Positions 1-7,237 of a stretch of 18,702 nucleotides of DNA are shown piece by piece (the first letter of the stretch is position 1; each line of letters starts with the position of its first letter). The position numbers and the translations under genes were made by a program. The notes under the pieces are model-generated. The model was not told where the DNA came from and ran no database searches. It worked only from the letters and a program-made list of their open reading frames with translations. The DNA comes from JBBQDK01 sp038319625 (GTDB lineage Bacteria; Pseudomonadota; Gammaproteobacteria; JBBQDK01), in the NCBI GenBank assembly GCA_038319625.1, contig JBBQDK010000049.1, positions 1-18,702 on the forward strand. Direction: 5' to 3'.

Positions 1-608
1 ATCTCGAAAACATCGCGCATCACGGCGGCGATGAACGGTATGACCATGATGGCCAGGATCAGACCGGCGGTGAACATGCCGATGCCCATGGGCGCACCCT
101 GGAACAAGCCACCGATCACGGGCACATCGCCCAGATGCTCGATCAGCCATGGCTGGACATGATCGGCGAACAGGGGCGCGAACACGAACAGACCCCACAT
201 GCCGTAAATGATGCTGGGAATCGCGGCGAGCAACTCGATAGCCGTGCCGATTGGGCGCTTCAGCCACTGCGGCGCCATCTCGGTAATGAACAGGGCGATG
301 CCGAAACTCACCGGAACGGCAATCAGCATGGCGATAACGGAGGTGACGATGGTGCCGTAAATAGCCACCAGTGCGCCGAATTTTTCAGTGACCGGATTCC
401 ATTCGGTACTGCCAAGAAACCCCGCGCCAAACGCGCCGATCGCCGGTATGGCGCCATAGATCAGCAGCCCCAGAATACCCAAGACCACCGCCAACACCAA
501 CAGCGCGAAGAAGTGCGTGGAGTACTCGAACAGCCGGTCGGCAATCTTGCCGCGCCGCAACGCGGATTTGTAGAGATGTTCGGCTGCAGCTTGTGTCAGG
601 TCTTGCAC
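1..608 (-). CDS. pstC: PstC, phosphate ABC transporter permease (3' end missing)
   Basis: This is an inner-membrane permease subunit of the high-affinity phosphate importer PstSCAB. The roughly 202 codons visible cover the N-terminal cytoplasmic tail, a first membrane segment (about residues 32-53), then the family signature: a segment rich in IYGTIVTS and VPVSFGIALF, followed by AAIPSIIYGMWGLFVFAP and, near the edge, MRDVFE. These match the well-known PstC core closely. The reading frame runs off position 1, so about one third of a usual 320-residue protein is missing. The start is the first in-frame initiator, a GTG at 606-608; there is no good Shine-Dalgarno at normal spacing, so the start is the weakest part of the call. 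It lies downstream of pstS behind a strong intrinsic terminator, so its expression probably depends on read-through. pstA, pstB and phoU are expected to follow beyond the left edge. Confidence 0.93.
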   Translation of the reverse strand, partial: MQDLTQAAAEHLYKSALRRGKIADRLFEYSTHFFALLVLAVVLGILGLLIYGAIPAIGAFGAGFLGSTEWNPVTEKFGALVAIYGTIVTSVIAMLIAVPVSFGIALFITEMAPQWLKRPIGTAIELLAAIPSIIYGMWGLFVFAPLFADHVQPWLIEHLGDVPVIGGLFQGAPMGIGMFTAGLILAIMVIPFIAAVMRDVFE

Positions 609-635
609 GTGATCACACCGTTTTGTATCTCCGGC

Positions 636-673
636 AAAAAAATCAAGGGAGGGGCTTATGCAGCCGCTCCCTT
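636..673 (-). terminator. Intrinsic terminator/attenuator between pstS and pstC
   Basis: Read on the minus strand, AAGGGAG and CTCCCTT form a 7-bp stem, followed after one C-C mismatch by an inner 4-bp stem GGCT/AGCC with a 5-nt loop. The hairpin is followed by GA and seven T residues, which is the classic form of a Rho-independent terminator. A second small perfect hairpin (CCGAG, 4-nt loop, CTCGG) lies at 681-694, just after the pstS stop. Because pstC starts only 27 nt further on in the same direction, this probably acts as a partial terminator that lowers permease expression relative to the binding protein. It may also protect the 3' end of pstS mRNA. Confidence 0.85.
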
Positions 674-715
674 CACTACACCGAGCCAACTCGGATGATT
701 ATAACCTACTAGTCA

Positions 716-1792
716 TCACTGAGCAGCGGCATTGGTCCATACCGACTTGCCGTCCGGACCCTTGATTTCCAGGGCCCAGGTCTTTTCGACCAGGTCGATC
801 ACATTCTGCGGCATCGGCACATAATCCAGCGCCTCGGCCATGGAACCGCCCTTGCGAAAACCCCAGTCGAAGAACTTCAGCACTACTCGGGCCGTTTCCG
901 CCTTGTCCTGTTTCTTGTGAACGAGAATGAAGGTCGCGCCGGTGATCGGCCAGCTGTTGTCGCCCTCACCGTCAGTCAGCACCATGTACATGCCGGGGGC
1001 ATGGGCCCAATCGGCATTCGCGGCAGCGGCCTGGAAGGTTTCCGAGTTCGGCGCAACGAACTTGCCCGCACGGTTCTGCAGCAAGGCGTAATTCATCTTG
1101 TTCTGCAGTGCATAGGCATACTCGACATAACCGATCGAGCCTTTCACACGCTCCACATAGGAAGCGACTCCCTCATTACCCTTGCCACCGACGCCCACTG
1201 GCCAGGCCACGGATTTGTCGTTACCGACTTTCTGCGCCCAGGCATTGCTGACCTTGGTCAGATAGTTGGTGAACACCCAGGTCGTTCCCGAACCATCAGC
1301 GCGATGCACAACGGTGATCAGGGCGTCTGGCAACTTGATGCCCTTGTTGACCGCGGCGATGCGCGGATCATTCCAGTTCTTGATTGTACCGAGGAAGATG
1401 TCGGCGAGTACGTCAGGCGTCAGGTGCACGGAACCCGCGGCGACGCCAGGCAGGCTCACCACCGGAACCACACCACCCATCACGGTCGGAAACTGAATCA
1501 GACCGCCCGCATCGAGTTGCTTGCTGGTCAGCGGCGCATCGGAGGCGCCGAAATCGACCGTGTTGGCCAGGATCTGCTTGATACCGCCACCCGAACCGAT
1601 CGACTGGTAGTTCACCTGCACACCGGTCTCCTTGTGGTAGGCCTCAGCCCACTTGCCATACACCGGATACGGGAAGGTCGCACCGGCTCCGGAAATCTGC
1701 TTGGCCGAACCGGCAGCGGCGGTGCTGGCCATTCCGACGGCCAGCAATACGGCGCCGATCGTACCCAATGTGGTTTTTGAAAGCTGTTTCAT
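716..1792 (-). CDS. pstS: PstS, periplasmic phosphate-binding protein
   Basis: This is the periplasmic solute-binding protein that captures inorganic phosphate and delivers it to PstC/PstA. The 358-residue product has a clear Sec signal peptide (MKQLSKT, a hydrophobic core, then STAAA before GSAKQ, cleavage near residue 27). Mature-protein signatures are SGAGATFPYPVY, the phosphate-loop region QSIGSGGGIKQI, FGASDAPL, and VHRADGSGTTWVFTNYL, all typical of PstS. The ATG at 1790-1792 is chosen because AGGAG sits 8 nt upstream and the signal peptide begins there. The frame is open further upstream to 1876, but that extension would run through the Pho box and hide the signal peptide. It is transcribed from its own Pho-box promoter and followed by a strong terminator, then pstC. 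Length is usual for the family. Confidence 0.96.
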   Translation of the reverse strand: MKQLSKTTLGTIGAVLLAVGMASTAAAGSAKQISGAGATFPYPVYGKWAEAYHKETGVQVNYQSIGSGGGIKQILANTVDFGASDAPLTSKQLDAGGLIQFPTVMGGVVPVVSLPGVAAGSVHLTPDVLADIFLGTIKNWNDPRIAAVNKGIKLPDALITVVHRADGSGTTWVFTNYLTKVSNAWAQKVGNDKSVAWPVGVGGKGNEGVASYVERVKGSIGYVEYAYALQNKMNYALLQNRAGKFVAPNSETFQAAAANADWAHAPGMYMVLTDGEGDNSWPITGATFILVHKKQDKAETARVVLKFFDWGFRKGGSMAEALDYVPMPQNVIDLVEKTWALEIKGPDGKSVWTNAAAQ

Positions 1793-1831
1793 GCATCGTC
1801 TCCTGATAAGCTCTGAAATCTCAGTCAGCGC

Positions 1832-1876
1832 ATGATTCCATCCTTTTATGACAATTTGATGACCGAACCATGACAA
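1832..1876 (-). promoter_or_regulatory. Pho box and promoter of pstS
   Basis: On the minus strand three 7-mers lie exactly 11 bp apart: TTGTCAT (1876-1870), CGGTCAT (1865-1859) and TTGTCAT (1854-1848), separated by 4-bp AT-containing spacers. This matches the direct-repeat structure of PhoB binding sites, which replace the -35 element. Ten bases downstream is AATCAT (1837-1832), a weak -10 candidate, as is common at PhoB-activated promoters. The pstS ATG is about 40 nt further on. PhoB control is inferred from the site; the repeats are seen directly. Confidence 0.85.
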
Positions 1877-1903
1877 GCTGACGAAGCTCCGGTCCTCACC
1901 AGC

Positions 1904-3367
1904 TCACTGGCGGTCCAGTCTGGTGATGAATTCCTGCAGAATAATCCGGTACAGGTCGTCCTTCAGTACCACATCCTCAACACCGGCGTCGATATTGGGA
2001 TTGTCGTTGATCTCGATGACGAAAACGCCGCGATCATTCTGCTTCACATCCACACCGTACAAGCCGTCGCCGATCAGATTGGCGGCTTTGAGCGCAATCT
2101 CGACCACCTCCGGCGGCGCGACTTCGATCGGCAATGTCTTGTAGCCGCCTTCGGTGATACGGCCCTGCGGGCCGTGATTTACCACCTGCCAGTGTTTCTT
2201 GGACATGAAGTACTGGCAGGCATAGATCGGCTTGCGGTTCAGGATGCCGATGCGCCAGTCGTATTCGGTATAGACGAATTCCTGACCCAGGATAAGATCC
2301 GATTCCTTGAACAATTTGGCGGCGATTTCTTCCAGTTCGACCTTGTTGTTGGCTTTGTGCACGCCGCGCGAGAACGAGCCATCGGGAATTTTCATCACCA
2401 CTGGATACGGCAGTTCCGTTTCCAGATCGCTGGTATTGCCTTCGTGCACGATCACAGTCTTGGGTGTGGGCACCTTGTTGGCGCGCAGCAGCTCGCCCAT
2501 GTACACCTTGTTGGTACAGCGCAGAATCGAAGTTGGATCGTCGATCACCACCATGCCCTCGCTCTCGGCCTTCTTCGAGAAGCGGTAGGTGTAGTGATTG
2601 ATGCGGGTGGTGTCGCGGATGAACAGTGCGTCGTATTCGGCGAGCCGCGAATAATCCTTGCGCTCGATCAGCTCCACATCCAGACCCAGGGTCTTGCCGA
2701 TGCGGATGAAATTCTGCAGCGCCCGCGTGTTCGATGGCGGCATTTTATCCTGCGGATTATGCAGCATTGCGATGTCGTAGCGCGACTGGCTTTTGGTTTT
2801 GGGCTGCTGCCAGCGTTTGCTGAGATAGGTATTGAGTGCCGCCGAGAAGGCCGCCTCCTGCCCCGGCTCGATGTTATTGAGCGCAATTGCCTTGATGGTT
2901 GTGATGCGCCACTTGCCCTGGCGACGGAACTCCACCTTCATCAACGGCGCCGGAAAGGTTTCGAAGATCTGCCTGGCGACGTCCTGCAGCTCCTCGTCCT
3001 CACAGCGCCCGAAATAGATATTCAGTTCGAAGGCGTCATCGGCCTGCTGGCCGCGACTCTTGATCAGGCTCTTCTGAACACGCTCGTCGAGGTCCTCGGT
3101 GTCGAGGCTATAAATCGACTTGCTGCTGAGATCGAGAATGGTACGCACCGAGGGAATCACCCGGTGGCTGCGCCCTTCCGCGAGCAGCGAGCAATAATAG
3201 CCGACACTGCTGTAACGGTAACTGCGGCAAAGGTTGATGACACGGATGTCCTTGGCCTTGAGATACTCCTGGCTGGTCAGATAATCCTTGACCGGAACGA
3301 TGGTGTTATCGGGAAACTGCGCCTTCCAGTCGGAACGGTTTTCCACAACGATGATGTGTGTGGCCAT
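1904..3367 (-). CDS. RimK-family ATP-grasp ligase with N-terminal RLAN domain
   Basis: The 487-residue product has two parts. Residues 1 to about 190 fit the RLAN domain (RimK-like ATP-grasp N-terminal), with the run NLCRSYRYSSVGYYCSLLAEGR at 45-66 as its most recognisable part. Residues about 195-480 are an ATP-grasp amide ligase of the RimK type: nucleotide-binding Lys326 in YPVVMKIPDG followed by a glycine-containing SFSRGV loop, QEFV at 362-365, DWRIGIL at 370-376, and metal-binding Asp440, Glu452 and Asn454/Asn456 in GVDVK and EINDNPN. Such enzymes use ATP to activate a carboxylate and join it to an amine; RimK adds glutamates to ribosomal protein S6. The substrate of RLAN-type enzymes is, to my knowledge, not established. 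It follows the GNAT/C39 gene by 11 bp; the upstream stop codon lies inside the strong AGGGAGGGG ribosome site, and GGGG-TAA-CCCC could fold as a small hairpin, suggesting translational coupling. Confidence 0.9.
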   Translation of the reverse strand: MATHIIVVENRSDWKAQFPDNTIVPVKDYLTSQEYLKAKDIRVINLCRSYRYSSVGYYCSLLAEGRSHRVIPSVRTILDLSSKSIYSLDTEDLDERVQKSLIKSRGQQADDAFELNIYFGRCEDEELQDVARQIFETFPAPLMKVEFRRQGKWRITTIKAIALNNIEPGQEAAFSAALNTYLSKRWQQPKTKSQSRYDIAMLHNPQDKMPPSNTRALQNFIRIGKTLGLDVELIERKDYSRLAEYDALFIRDTTRINHYTYRFSKKAESEGMVVIDDPTSILRCTNKVYMGELLRANKVPTPKTVIVHEGNTSDLETELPYPVVMKIPDGSFSRGVHKANNKVELEEIAAKLFKESDLILGQEFVYTEYDWRIGILNRKPIYACQYFMSKKHWQVVNHGPQGRITEGGYKTLPIEVAPPEVVEIALKAANLIGDGLYGVDVKQNDRGVFVIEINDNPNIDAGVEDVVLKDDLYRIILQEFITRLDRQ

Positions 3368-3378
3368 GTGAAGCGGGG

Positions 3379-4524
3379 TTACCCCTCCCTATAAGTTGAA
3401 CGACGCATTTCAGCCGTCGCGGTGCCGACATTGGCCTTGTTCTTGATGATCAGCGCGGCACGCTGACTGGTCTTGCCGTAGCGCGCCATACGCTCGAAAT
3501 CCTTCTTGAGAATCGGCATATTGATGCTGTCGGTGGCCGTTTCGCCGGATTCCGTATCCACCAGCGGATCGTGCACATAGATGAAGCGATCGTCGAACCC
3601 GGTCACAACCACCCAGTGTGGAAACTTTTCCCTGTAGATACGATAGGAACTGATCAGCACAACAGGGATGCCGCCCTCCTCGAAATGACGCTGTAATTCG
3701 GCGACGCTCAGGATACCGTAGCTCACCCGGATCGGCGAGTGCCTGATCTCATCGATGAAATCTTCCTGCACCAGCCGGATGACCTCCTTTTTTTCATCGC
3801 TCCGCACCGAATCAACGAACAGGGCCGCATCATCGTTGACGAAAATTTCAACATCGAAGCCGCGGTGATAGGCGGAGATGGCCAAACCATAAGGCCCGCA
3901 ACCGCCGTGCCCCGAGGTCATGAAAACCGTGGTCGATTCGCGCCAGATGCGCAGTTCCAGTTTCCGATCCAGATTCAGGCCGGAATCGAGCGCATGCATG
4001 GCCATCATCACCGCAGCAGGACCACAGGTGAAATCCAGACTCTGCTGGAAATACGGCACGCGCACCATATCCGGTTCCAGATGGGGCGCCAGGGATTTAT
4101 CGTAGCGCAAGGCGTCCATGTGGTCTTCATAGTAATCGGCGATAGCACCGAACTGCTTGTAGCCTGCCTGGCGAAACAGGTTCTGCGCGGGGTCGTTGTC
4201 GCGGCGCACTTCCAGTCGCATGGAGGCGCAATCCTGGTCCTGCGCCTGCAGCTCGATAGCCTGGAGCAGGCGCCGGCCGATACCGCGGCGACGCACTGCC
4301 GGTTCGACAGCCAGGGAATAGAGTCGCGACATGGAGGTGCCGGCGCTGTACAGCGCCATGGCATAACCGCAGACACGACCTTCCCAATCGGCCAGCACAG
4401 TATCGGCGTGGCCCTTGGTGAGCAGGTAACGGAAGCTGCGCCGGCTGAGAAGATCCGACCCGAAACACTGATTTTCGATCGCGACCAGCGCATCGACATC
4501 GTTGAGTGTAGCGGGTCTGATCAT
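3379..4524 (-). CDS. GNAT acetyltransferase fused to C39-like cysteine peptidase
   Basis: The 381-residue product is a two-domain fusion. Residues 1 to about 145 are a GNAT N-acetyltransferase of the RimI type, with the acetyl-CoA loop VRRRGIGRRL at 78-87 and the typical C-terminal NLFRQAGYKQFG. Residues about 155-365 resemble a peptidase C39/papain-like domain: QQSLDFTCGPAAVMMAMHAL with catalytic Cys167 and a nearby Gln161, then HWVVVTGF with His303 and VHDP with Asp319, which complete the expected Cys-His-Asp set. There is no signal peptide or ABC transporter domain, so it is probably cytoplasmic rather than a bacteriocin exporter. It is the first gene of an operon with the RimK-like ligase 11 bp downstream; the pair could build, cap and trim a peptide or side chain. 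Substrates are unknown. The ATG at 4524 lacks a clear Shine-Dalgarno. I saw no Pho box upstream. Confidence 0.88.
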   Translation of the reverse strand: MIRPATLNDVDALVAIENQCFGSDLLSRRSFRYLLTKGHADTVLADWEGRVCGYAMALYSAGTSMSRLYSLAVEPAVRRRGIGRRLLQAIELQAQDQDCASMRLEVRRDNDPAQNLFRQAGYKQFGAIADYYEDHMDALRYDKSLAPHLEPDMVRVPYFQQSLDFTCGPAAVMMAMHALDSGLNLDRKLELRIWRESTTVFMTSGHGGCGPYGLAISAYHRGFDVEIFVNDDAALFVDSVRSDEKKEVIRLVQEDFIDEIRHSPIRVSYGILSVAELQRHFEEGGIPVVLISSYRIYREKFPHWVVVTGFDDRFIYVHDPLVDTESGETATDSINMPILKKDFERMARYGKTSQRAALIIKNKANVGTATAEMRRSTYREG

Positions 4525-4633
4525 GGACGGAACGGCAGGCGTGCCTTACCAGGAAACAACATGACACGGCTATTCATAAATTGTCGTGACTCTAGCACGG
4601 CGTGCGCGCGGCTGGCCACGCTGGTGCCGACGC

Positions 4634-4653
4634 TCCGCCAGATCACTGGCGGA
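4634..4653. promoter_or_regulatory. Perfect dyad, candidate enhancer site for the sigma-54 promoter
   Basis: TCCGCCAG and CTGGCGGA form an 8-bp perfect inverted repeat with a 4-bp centre (atca). Its centre is about 136 bp upstream of the predicted pilZ transcription start, within the usual range for an enhancer bound by a sigma-54 activator. It does not match the NtrC consensus. It could instead serve the divergent GNAT/C39 promoter, being about 110 bp upstream of that start codon. No T-run follows on either strand, which argues against a terminator. Confidence 0.45.
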
Positions 4654-4709
4654 TGTGAAAACCCCAGGGTCTGACAGCAACCGGGAAAAATACTTATAAT
4701 TTAATTCTA

Positions 4710-4722
4710 CATCAATATCTTA
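4710..4722 (+). promoter_or_regulatory. IHF-like site between dyad and sigma-54 promoter
   Basis: CATCAATATCTTA matches the IHF consensus WATCAANNNNTTR at all positions except the first. It lies in an AT-rich block (about 4686-4730) centred near -64 relative to the predicted start. This is where IHF typically bends DNA to bring an upstream activator to sigma-54 polymerase. Binding is inferred only. Confidence 0.5.
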
Positions 4723-4752
4723 ATGACACATTCACCCATCTTGCATGAATGA

Positions 4753-4770
4753 TTGGCACCAAGCTTGCTA
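4753..4770 (+). promoter_or_regulatory. Sigma-54 (RpoN) promoter of the pilZ gene
   Basis: TTGGCACCAAGCTTGCTA contains TGGCAC, 5 bp, then TTGCT, matching the sigma-54 -24/-12 consensus with correct spacing (GG at 4755-4756, GC at 4767-4768). The predicted start is near 4780, giving a leader of about 42 nt before the ATG at 4822, with TTGAGGA as ribosome site. The match is close enough that chance is unlikely in a 300-bp intergenic region. Confidence 0.8.
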
Positions 4771-4821
4771 TCACGGATTTGATGACCAATCTGTCCAACC
4801 CAAACTCTTGAGGACCGAAAA

Positions 4822-5139
4822 ATGAAGATGGAACATCGCTTGAGTAAACGCAAACCTATCAGCGTGGACGTCTCGATTTACTACCCGCCACTCGGCCTGA
4901 TCAAAGGCAAGACCCGTGATATCAGTCTGGCGGGCATGTTCGTCGAAACGCCGGGCACCGAACTGCCGCAGAGCGCCACCCTGGACATCGCCTTCATCCT
5001 CAGCGGCCAAACCGCGCCCAAGCTGCAACGGGTCCGCGCCCTGGTGGCACGTGTCACAGACCAAGGTGTCGGTCTGATGTTTGACAGCTTTAAACACACC
5101 AGTTACAGCGAATTGCAGCATCTGCTCAACGCGGCCTGA
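4822..5139 (+). CDS. Small single-domain PilZ protein (c-di-GMP receptor)
   Basis: The 105-residue protein is essentially one PilZ domain. It has both c-di-GMP-binding motifs: RxxxR at Arg6-Arg10 (RLSKR) and D/NxSxxG at Asp33-Gly38 (DISLAG), with the usual spacing and hydrophobic beta-strand pattern after it (ATLDIAF, VRALVARV, GVGLMF). Such stand-alone PilZ proteins bind c-di-GMP and act on partner proteins, for example in motility, pili or exopolysaccharide production; the partner cannot be told here. It is cytoplasmic with no signal or membrane segment. The start has AGGA 8 nt upstream. It is monocistronic, convergent with phoR and divergent from the GNAT/C39 operon, and is preceded by a sigma-54 promoter, so expression is probably tied to an enhancer-binding activator. 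Both ligand motifs being intact suggests real c-di-GMP binding. Confidence 0.93.
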   Translation: MKMEHRLSKRKPISVDVSIYYPPLGLIKGKTRDISLAGMFVETPGTELPQSATLDIAFILSGQTAPKLQRVRALVARVTDQGVGLMFDSFKHTSYSELQHLLNAA

Positions 5140-5164
5140 CAGGGACCGGTCGGCACGCTGTCAG
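5136..5164. terminator. Possible bidirectional terminator between pilZ and phoR
   Basis: CTGACAG (5136-5142) and CTGTCAG (5158-5164) form a 7-bp perfect inverted repeat with a 15-nt loop, in the only gap between two convergent genes. It overlaps the pilZ stop codon. There is no T-run on either side, so it is a weak candidate. Confidence 0.25.
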
Positions 5165-5184
5165 CAGCGTGACCATGACCCCTC

Positions 5185-6492
5185 CTACTCACTCCGCCTG
5201 AGGATCCGCTCTGGCGGAAAATCACATCTGAACACACTGCCCTTGCCCAGCTCACTGGTGACGACCAGTTGGGCGTCATTGCGCTGCAAAGCGTGCTTGA
5301 CGATGGCCAGCCCCAGACCGGTGCCACCGCGTTCGCGCGACCGACCCACATCCACCCTGTAAAAACGCTCCGTGAGTCGCGGCAGATGATGCGGGGCGAT
5401 GCCCGAACCACTGTCCTTCACTGTCAGGTGCGCGCCTGCCTCATCTGCAAACCAGTGGATGAGAATTAGGCCACCGGCCGGAGTATAGCGTACCGCATTG
5501 TAAATAAGGTTAGAAAAGGCACTGCGCAATTCGTCCTCATTGCCACTCAGCCACAGCTTTGCTTCTATTTCCAGATCGATCCGATGCGCCTTGGTGCCGC
5601 TCAAAACAACGGCATCGTCGCGCAGCATTGCCAATAGCCGCGGCACGTCAACCGGATCGCTGCGCAACTTCTCGCCATATCCTTCCAGGCGAGCCAGCAA
5701 CAGCAGATCTTCGACAATGCGCTGCATACGCTGCGACTGTTCCTGCATTTGTTGCAAAGGTCGCCGCAAGTCCTCATCAAGTGCTTCTTCGCTATCGAGC
5801 AAGGTCTCAAGAAACCCGGAGATTACCGTCAATGGCGTCCGCAACTCATGTGAGACATTGGCGACGAAATCGCGTCGGATCTCTTCCAGACGCTCGATCT
5901 GGGTGACATCGCGCGCCACCAGCAGGCGCTGATTCCTACCGTAGGGCACGATGTGGATGGCAAGGAGAATCTGCCCGTTGATCGGCGAAGGGATATTGAC
6001 CTTTTCGGTGTAATTGCCGCTGGCCAGATACTGCGTGAATGCCGGAAACCGTACCAGATTGTCGATGCGCTGGCCGACATCCTGCGGACTGTGCAGGCCG
6101 ATCAGCCGGGTCGCCGTGTCATTCCACCACTCGCATTCTCCGCGTTGACCGAGCACCACCGTGGCATCGGGCAGCGCAGCAGCGGTTTCCTGGTAACGGG
6201 CCAGCAGTCCGGTCAGCTTGTGTTTGCGTTTGCGGTGTCGCTGCTGCAGGCGGTACAACTCGTAGTGCAATTCATTCCAGATGCCCGGCGCATCCGGCGG
6301 ATGGAATTTACGCCCCTCGGACAGCCAGCGGATCATGCGCAACAGGCGCAACAGGTGCCAAGTCAGATAGGCCAGTGCGCCGAGCAGCAGCAACAGGGCC
6401 GGATGCCCGGCGATGATACCGATGAGCAGCAGCAGCAGGGCGAAGACGCCGATAAACCACAGTTCCCGAATAAAGGCGCCCGGCAGATTCAT
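5185..6492 (-). CDS. phoR: PhoR, phosphate-regulon sensor histidine kinase
   Basis: This is the membrane sensor kinase that, with PstSCAB/PhoU, reports phosphate limitation and phosphorylates PhoB. The 435 residues begin with two hydrophobic segments (about 11-28 and 31-50) with no large periplasmic domain, as in E. coli PhoR. A charged linker and PAS domain follow (about 95-195), then the H box VSHELRTPL with His215, the N box NLIYNAVRYTP (Asn328, Asn332), the G1 box DSGSGI at 360-365 and the G2 box GGTGLGLAIVKH at 389-400. All catalytic motifs are intact. Its ATG overlaps the phoB stop by 4 bp (ATGA), so it is translated by coupling and transcribed from the phoB Pho-box promoter. Length and layout are normal for PhoR. 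Confidence 0.96.
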   Translation of the reverse strand: MNLPGAFIRELWFIGVFALLLLLIGIIAGHPALLLLLGALAYLTWHLLRLLRMIRWLSEGRKFHPPDAPGIWNELHYELYRLQQRHRKRKHKLTGLLARYQETAAALPDATVVLGQRGECEWWNDTATRLIGLHSPQDVGQRIDNLVRFPAFTQYLASGNYTEKVNIPSPINGQILLAIHIVPYGRNQRLLVARDVTQIERLEEIRRDFVANVSHELRTPLTVISGFLETLLDSEEALDEDLRRPLQQMQEQSQRMQRIVEDLLLLARLEGYGEKLRSDPVDVPRLLAMLRDDAVVLSGTKAHRIDLEIEAKLWLSGNEDELRSAFSNLIYNAVRYTPAGGLILIHWFADEAGAHLTVKDSGSGIAPHHLPRLTERFYRVDVGRSRERGGTGLGLAIVKHALQRNDAQLVVTSELGKGSVFRCDFPPERILRRSE

Positions 6493-7178
6493 GTCCGCGT
6501 GGAAAAACGATATCCCGAACCGCGTACCGTCTGCACCAGCCGCTCATGGCCATGACCGGAAAGGGCCTTGCGCAAACGTCGTATGTGCACGTCGACGGTG
6601 CGGTCCTCGACATAGACATTGTTGCCCCAGACATTGTCCAGCAATTGTCCCCGGCTGTAGACACGATCCACGTGAGTCATGAAAAAATGCAGCAACCTGA
6701 ATTCCGTCGGCCCTATTTCCAGTGGTTCATCATGCGCCGTCACACGGTGACCGGCCGGATCGAGACGCAGACCGTCGATATCGATGACATCATCCTGACT
6801 GGCCGGGGCGACCCGCCGCAGTACCGCTTTGATGCGCGCAACCAGTTCACGCGGCGAGAAGGGCTTGGTGATGTAGTCATCCGCGCCCGTCTCCAGGCCG
6901 CGGATCTTGTCGTCCTCCTCGCCGCGTGCGGTGAGCATGATGATCGGCACGCCGCGGGTCGCCTCATCCTTTTTCAGGCAGCGCGCGAATTCCAGCCCGC
7001 TGGCGCCGGGCAGCATCCAGTCGAGCAGGATCAGATCGGGCAGGGTCTCCCCCATTTGCGTCGAGGCCTCGGCAACATCGCCCGCCGTACGTGTCTCGAA
7101 ATCGGCACGACGCAGCGCAAAGGCCAGCATATCGCGGATTCCAGGCTCATCTTCAACGATAAGTATTTTGGTTGCCAA
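6489..7178 (-). CDS. phoB: PhoB, phosphate-regulon response regulator (TTG start)
   Basis: This OmpR-family response regulator activates the Pho regulon by binding Pho boxes. The 229-residue protein has a receiver domain with acidic pocket Glu9/Asp10, phospho-acceptor Asp53 (LLDWMLPG), Thr83 and Lys105 (ITKPFSP), then a winged-helix DNA-binding domain from about 130 to the end, including TEFRLLHFF, the recognition-helix region VDVHIRRLRKAL and the C-terminal VRGSGYRF. The likely start is TTG at 7176-7178: MATKILIVEDE begins there, AGGAA lies about 9 nt upstream, and no in-frame ATG is available upstream. It is followed by phoR with a 4-bp overlap. A Pho box with a TACAAT -10 lies 60-95 bp upstream, implying autoregulation. 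Confidence 0.96.
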   Translation of the reverse strand: MATKILIVEDEPGIRDMLAFALRRADFETRTAGDVAEASTQMGETLPDLILLDWMLPGASGLEFARCLKKDEATRGVPIIMLTARGEEDDKIRGLETGADDYITKPFSPRELVARIKAVLRRVAPASQDDVIDIDGLRLDPAGHRVTAHDEPLEIGPTEFRLLHFFMTHVDRVYSRGQLLDNVWGNNVYVEDRTVDVHIRRLRKALSGHGHERLVQTVRGSGYRFSTRT

Positions 7179-7237
7179 AATTGAGTTCCTGTCAGATAAG
7201 ACAACTCTAGTCGAGGTATCTTCCTGTCAACACCCGG

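Noticed and set aside
917..1780. Long plus-strand open frame (287 codons) opposite pstS
   Set aside because: It is antisense to a clearly identified PstS, its translation has no recognisable domain, and it is rich in His/Arg/Gly as expected for a mirror frame of a GC-rich gene.
2174..3394. 406-codon plus-strand open frame opposite the RimK-like gene
   Set aside because: The minus-strand product has intact ATP-grasp motifs; the plus-strand product shows none and is typical of a shadow frame.
4660..4680. CTGTCAG upstream of the GNAT/C39 gene as a Pho box
   Set aside because: Only one unit; the sequence 11 bp on does not resemble a second one, so Pho control of this operon is not supported.
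7186..7229. Direct repeat TTCCTGTCA at 7186 and 7221
   Set aside because: The 35-bp spacing fits no known site and one copy overlaps the phoB ribosome site; probably chance.
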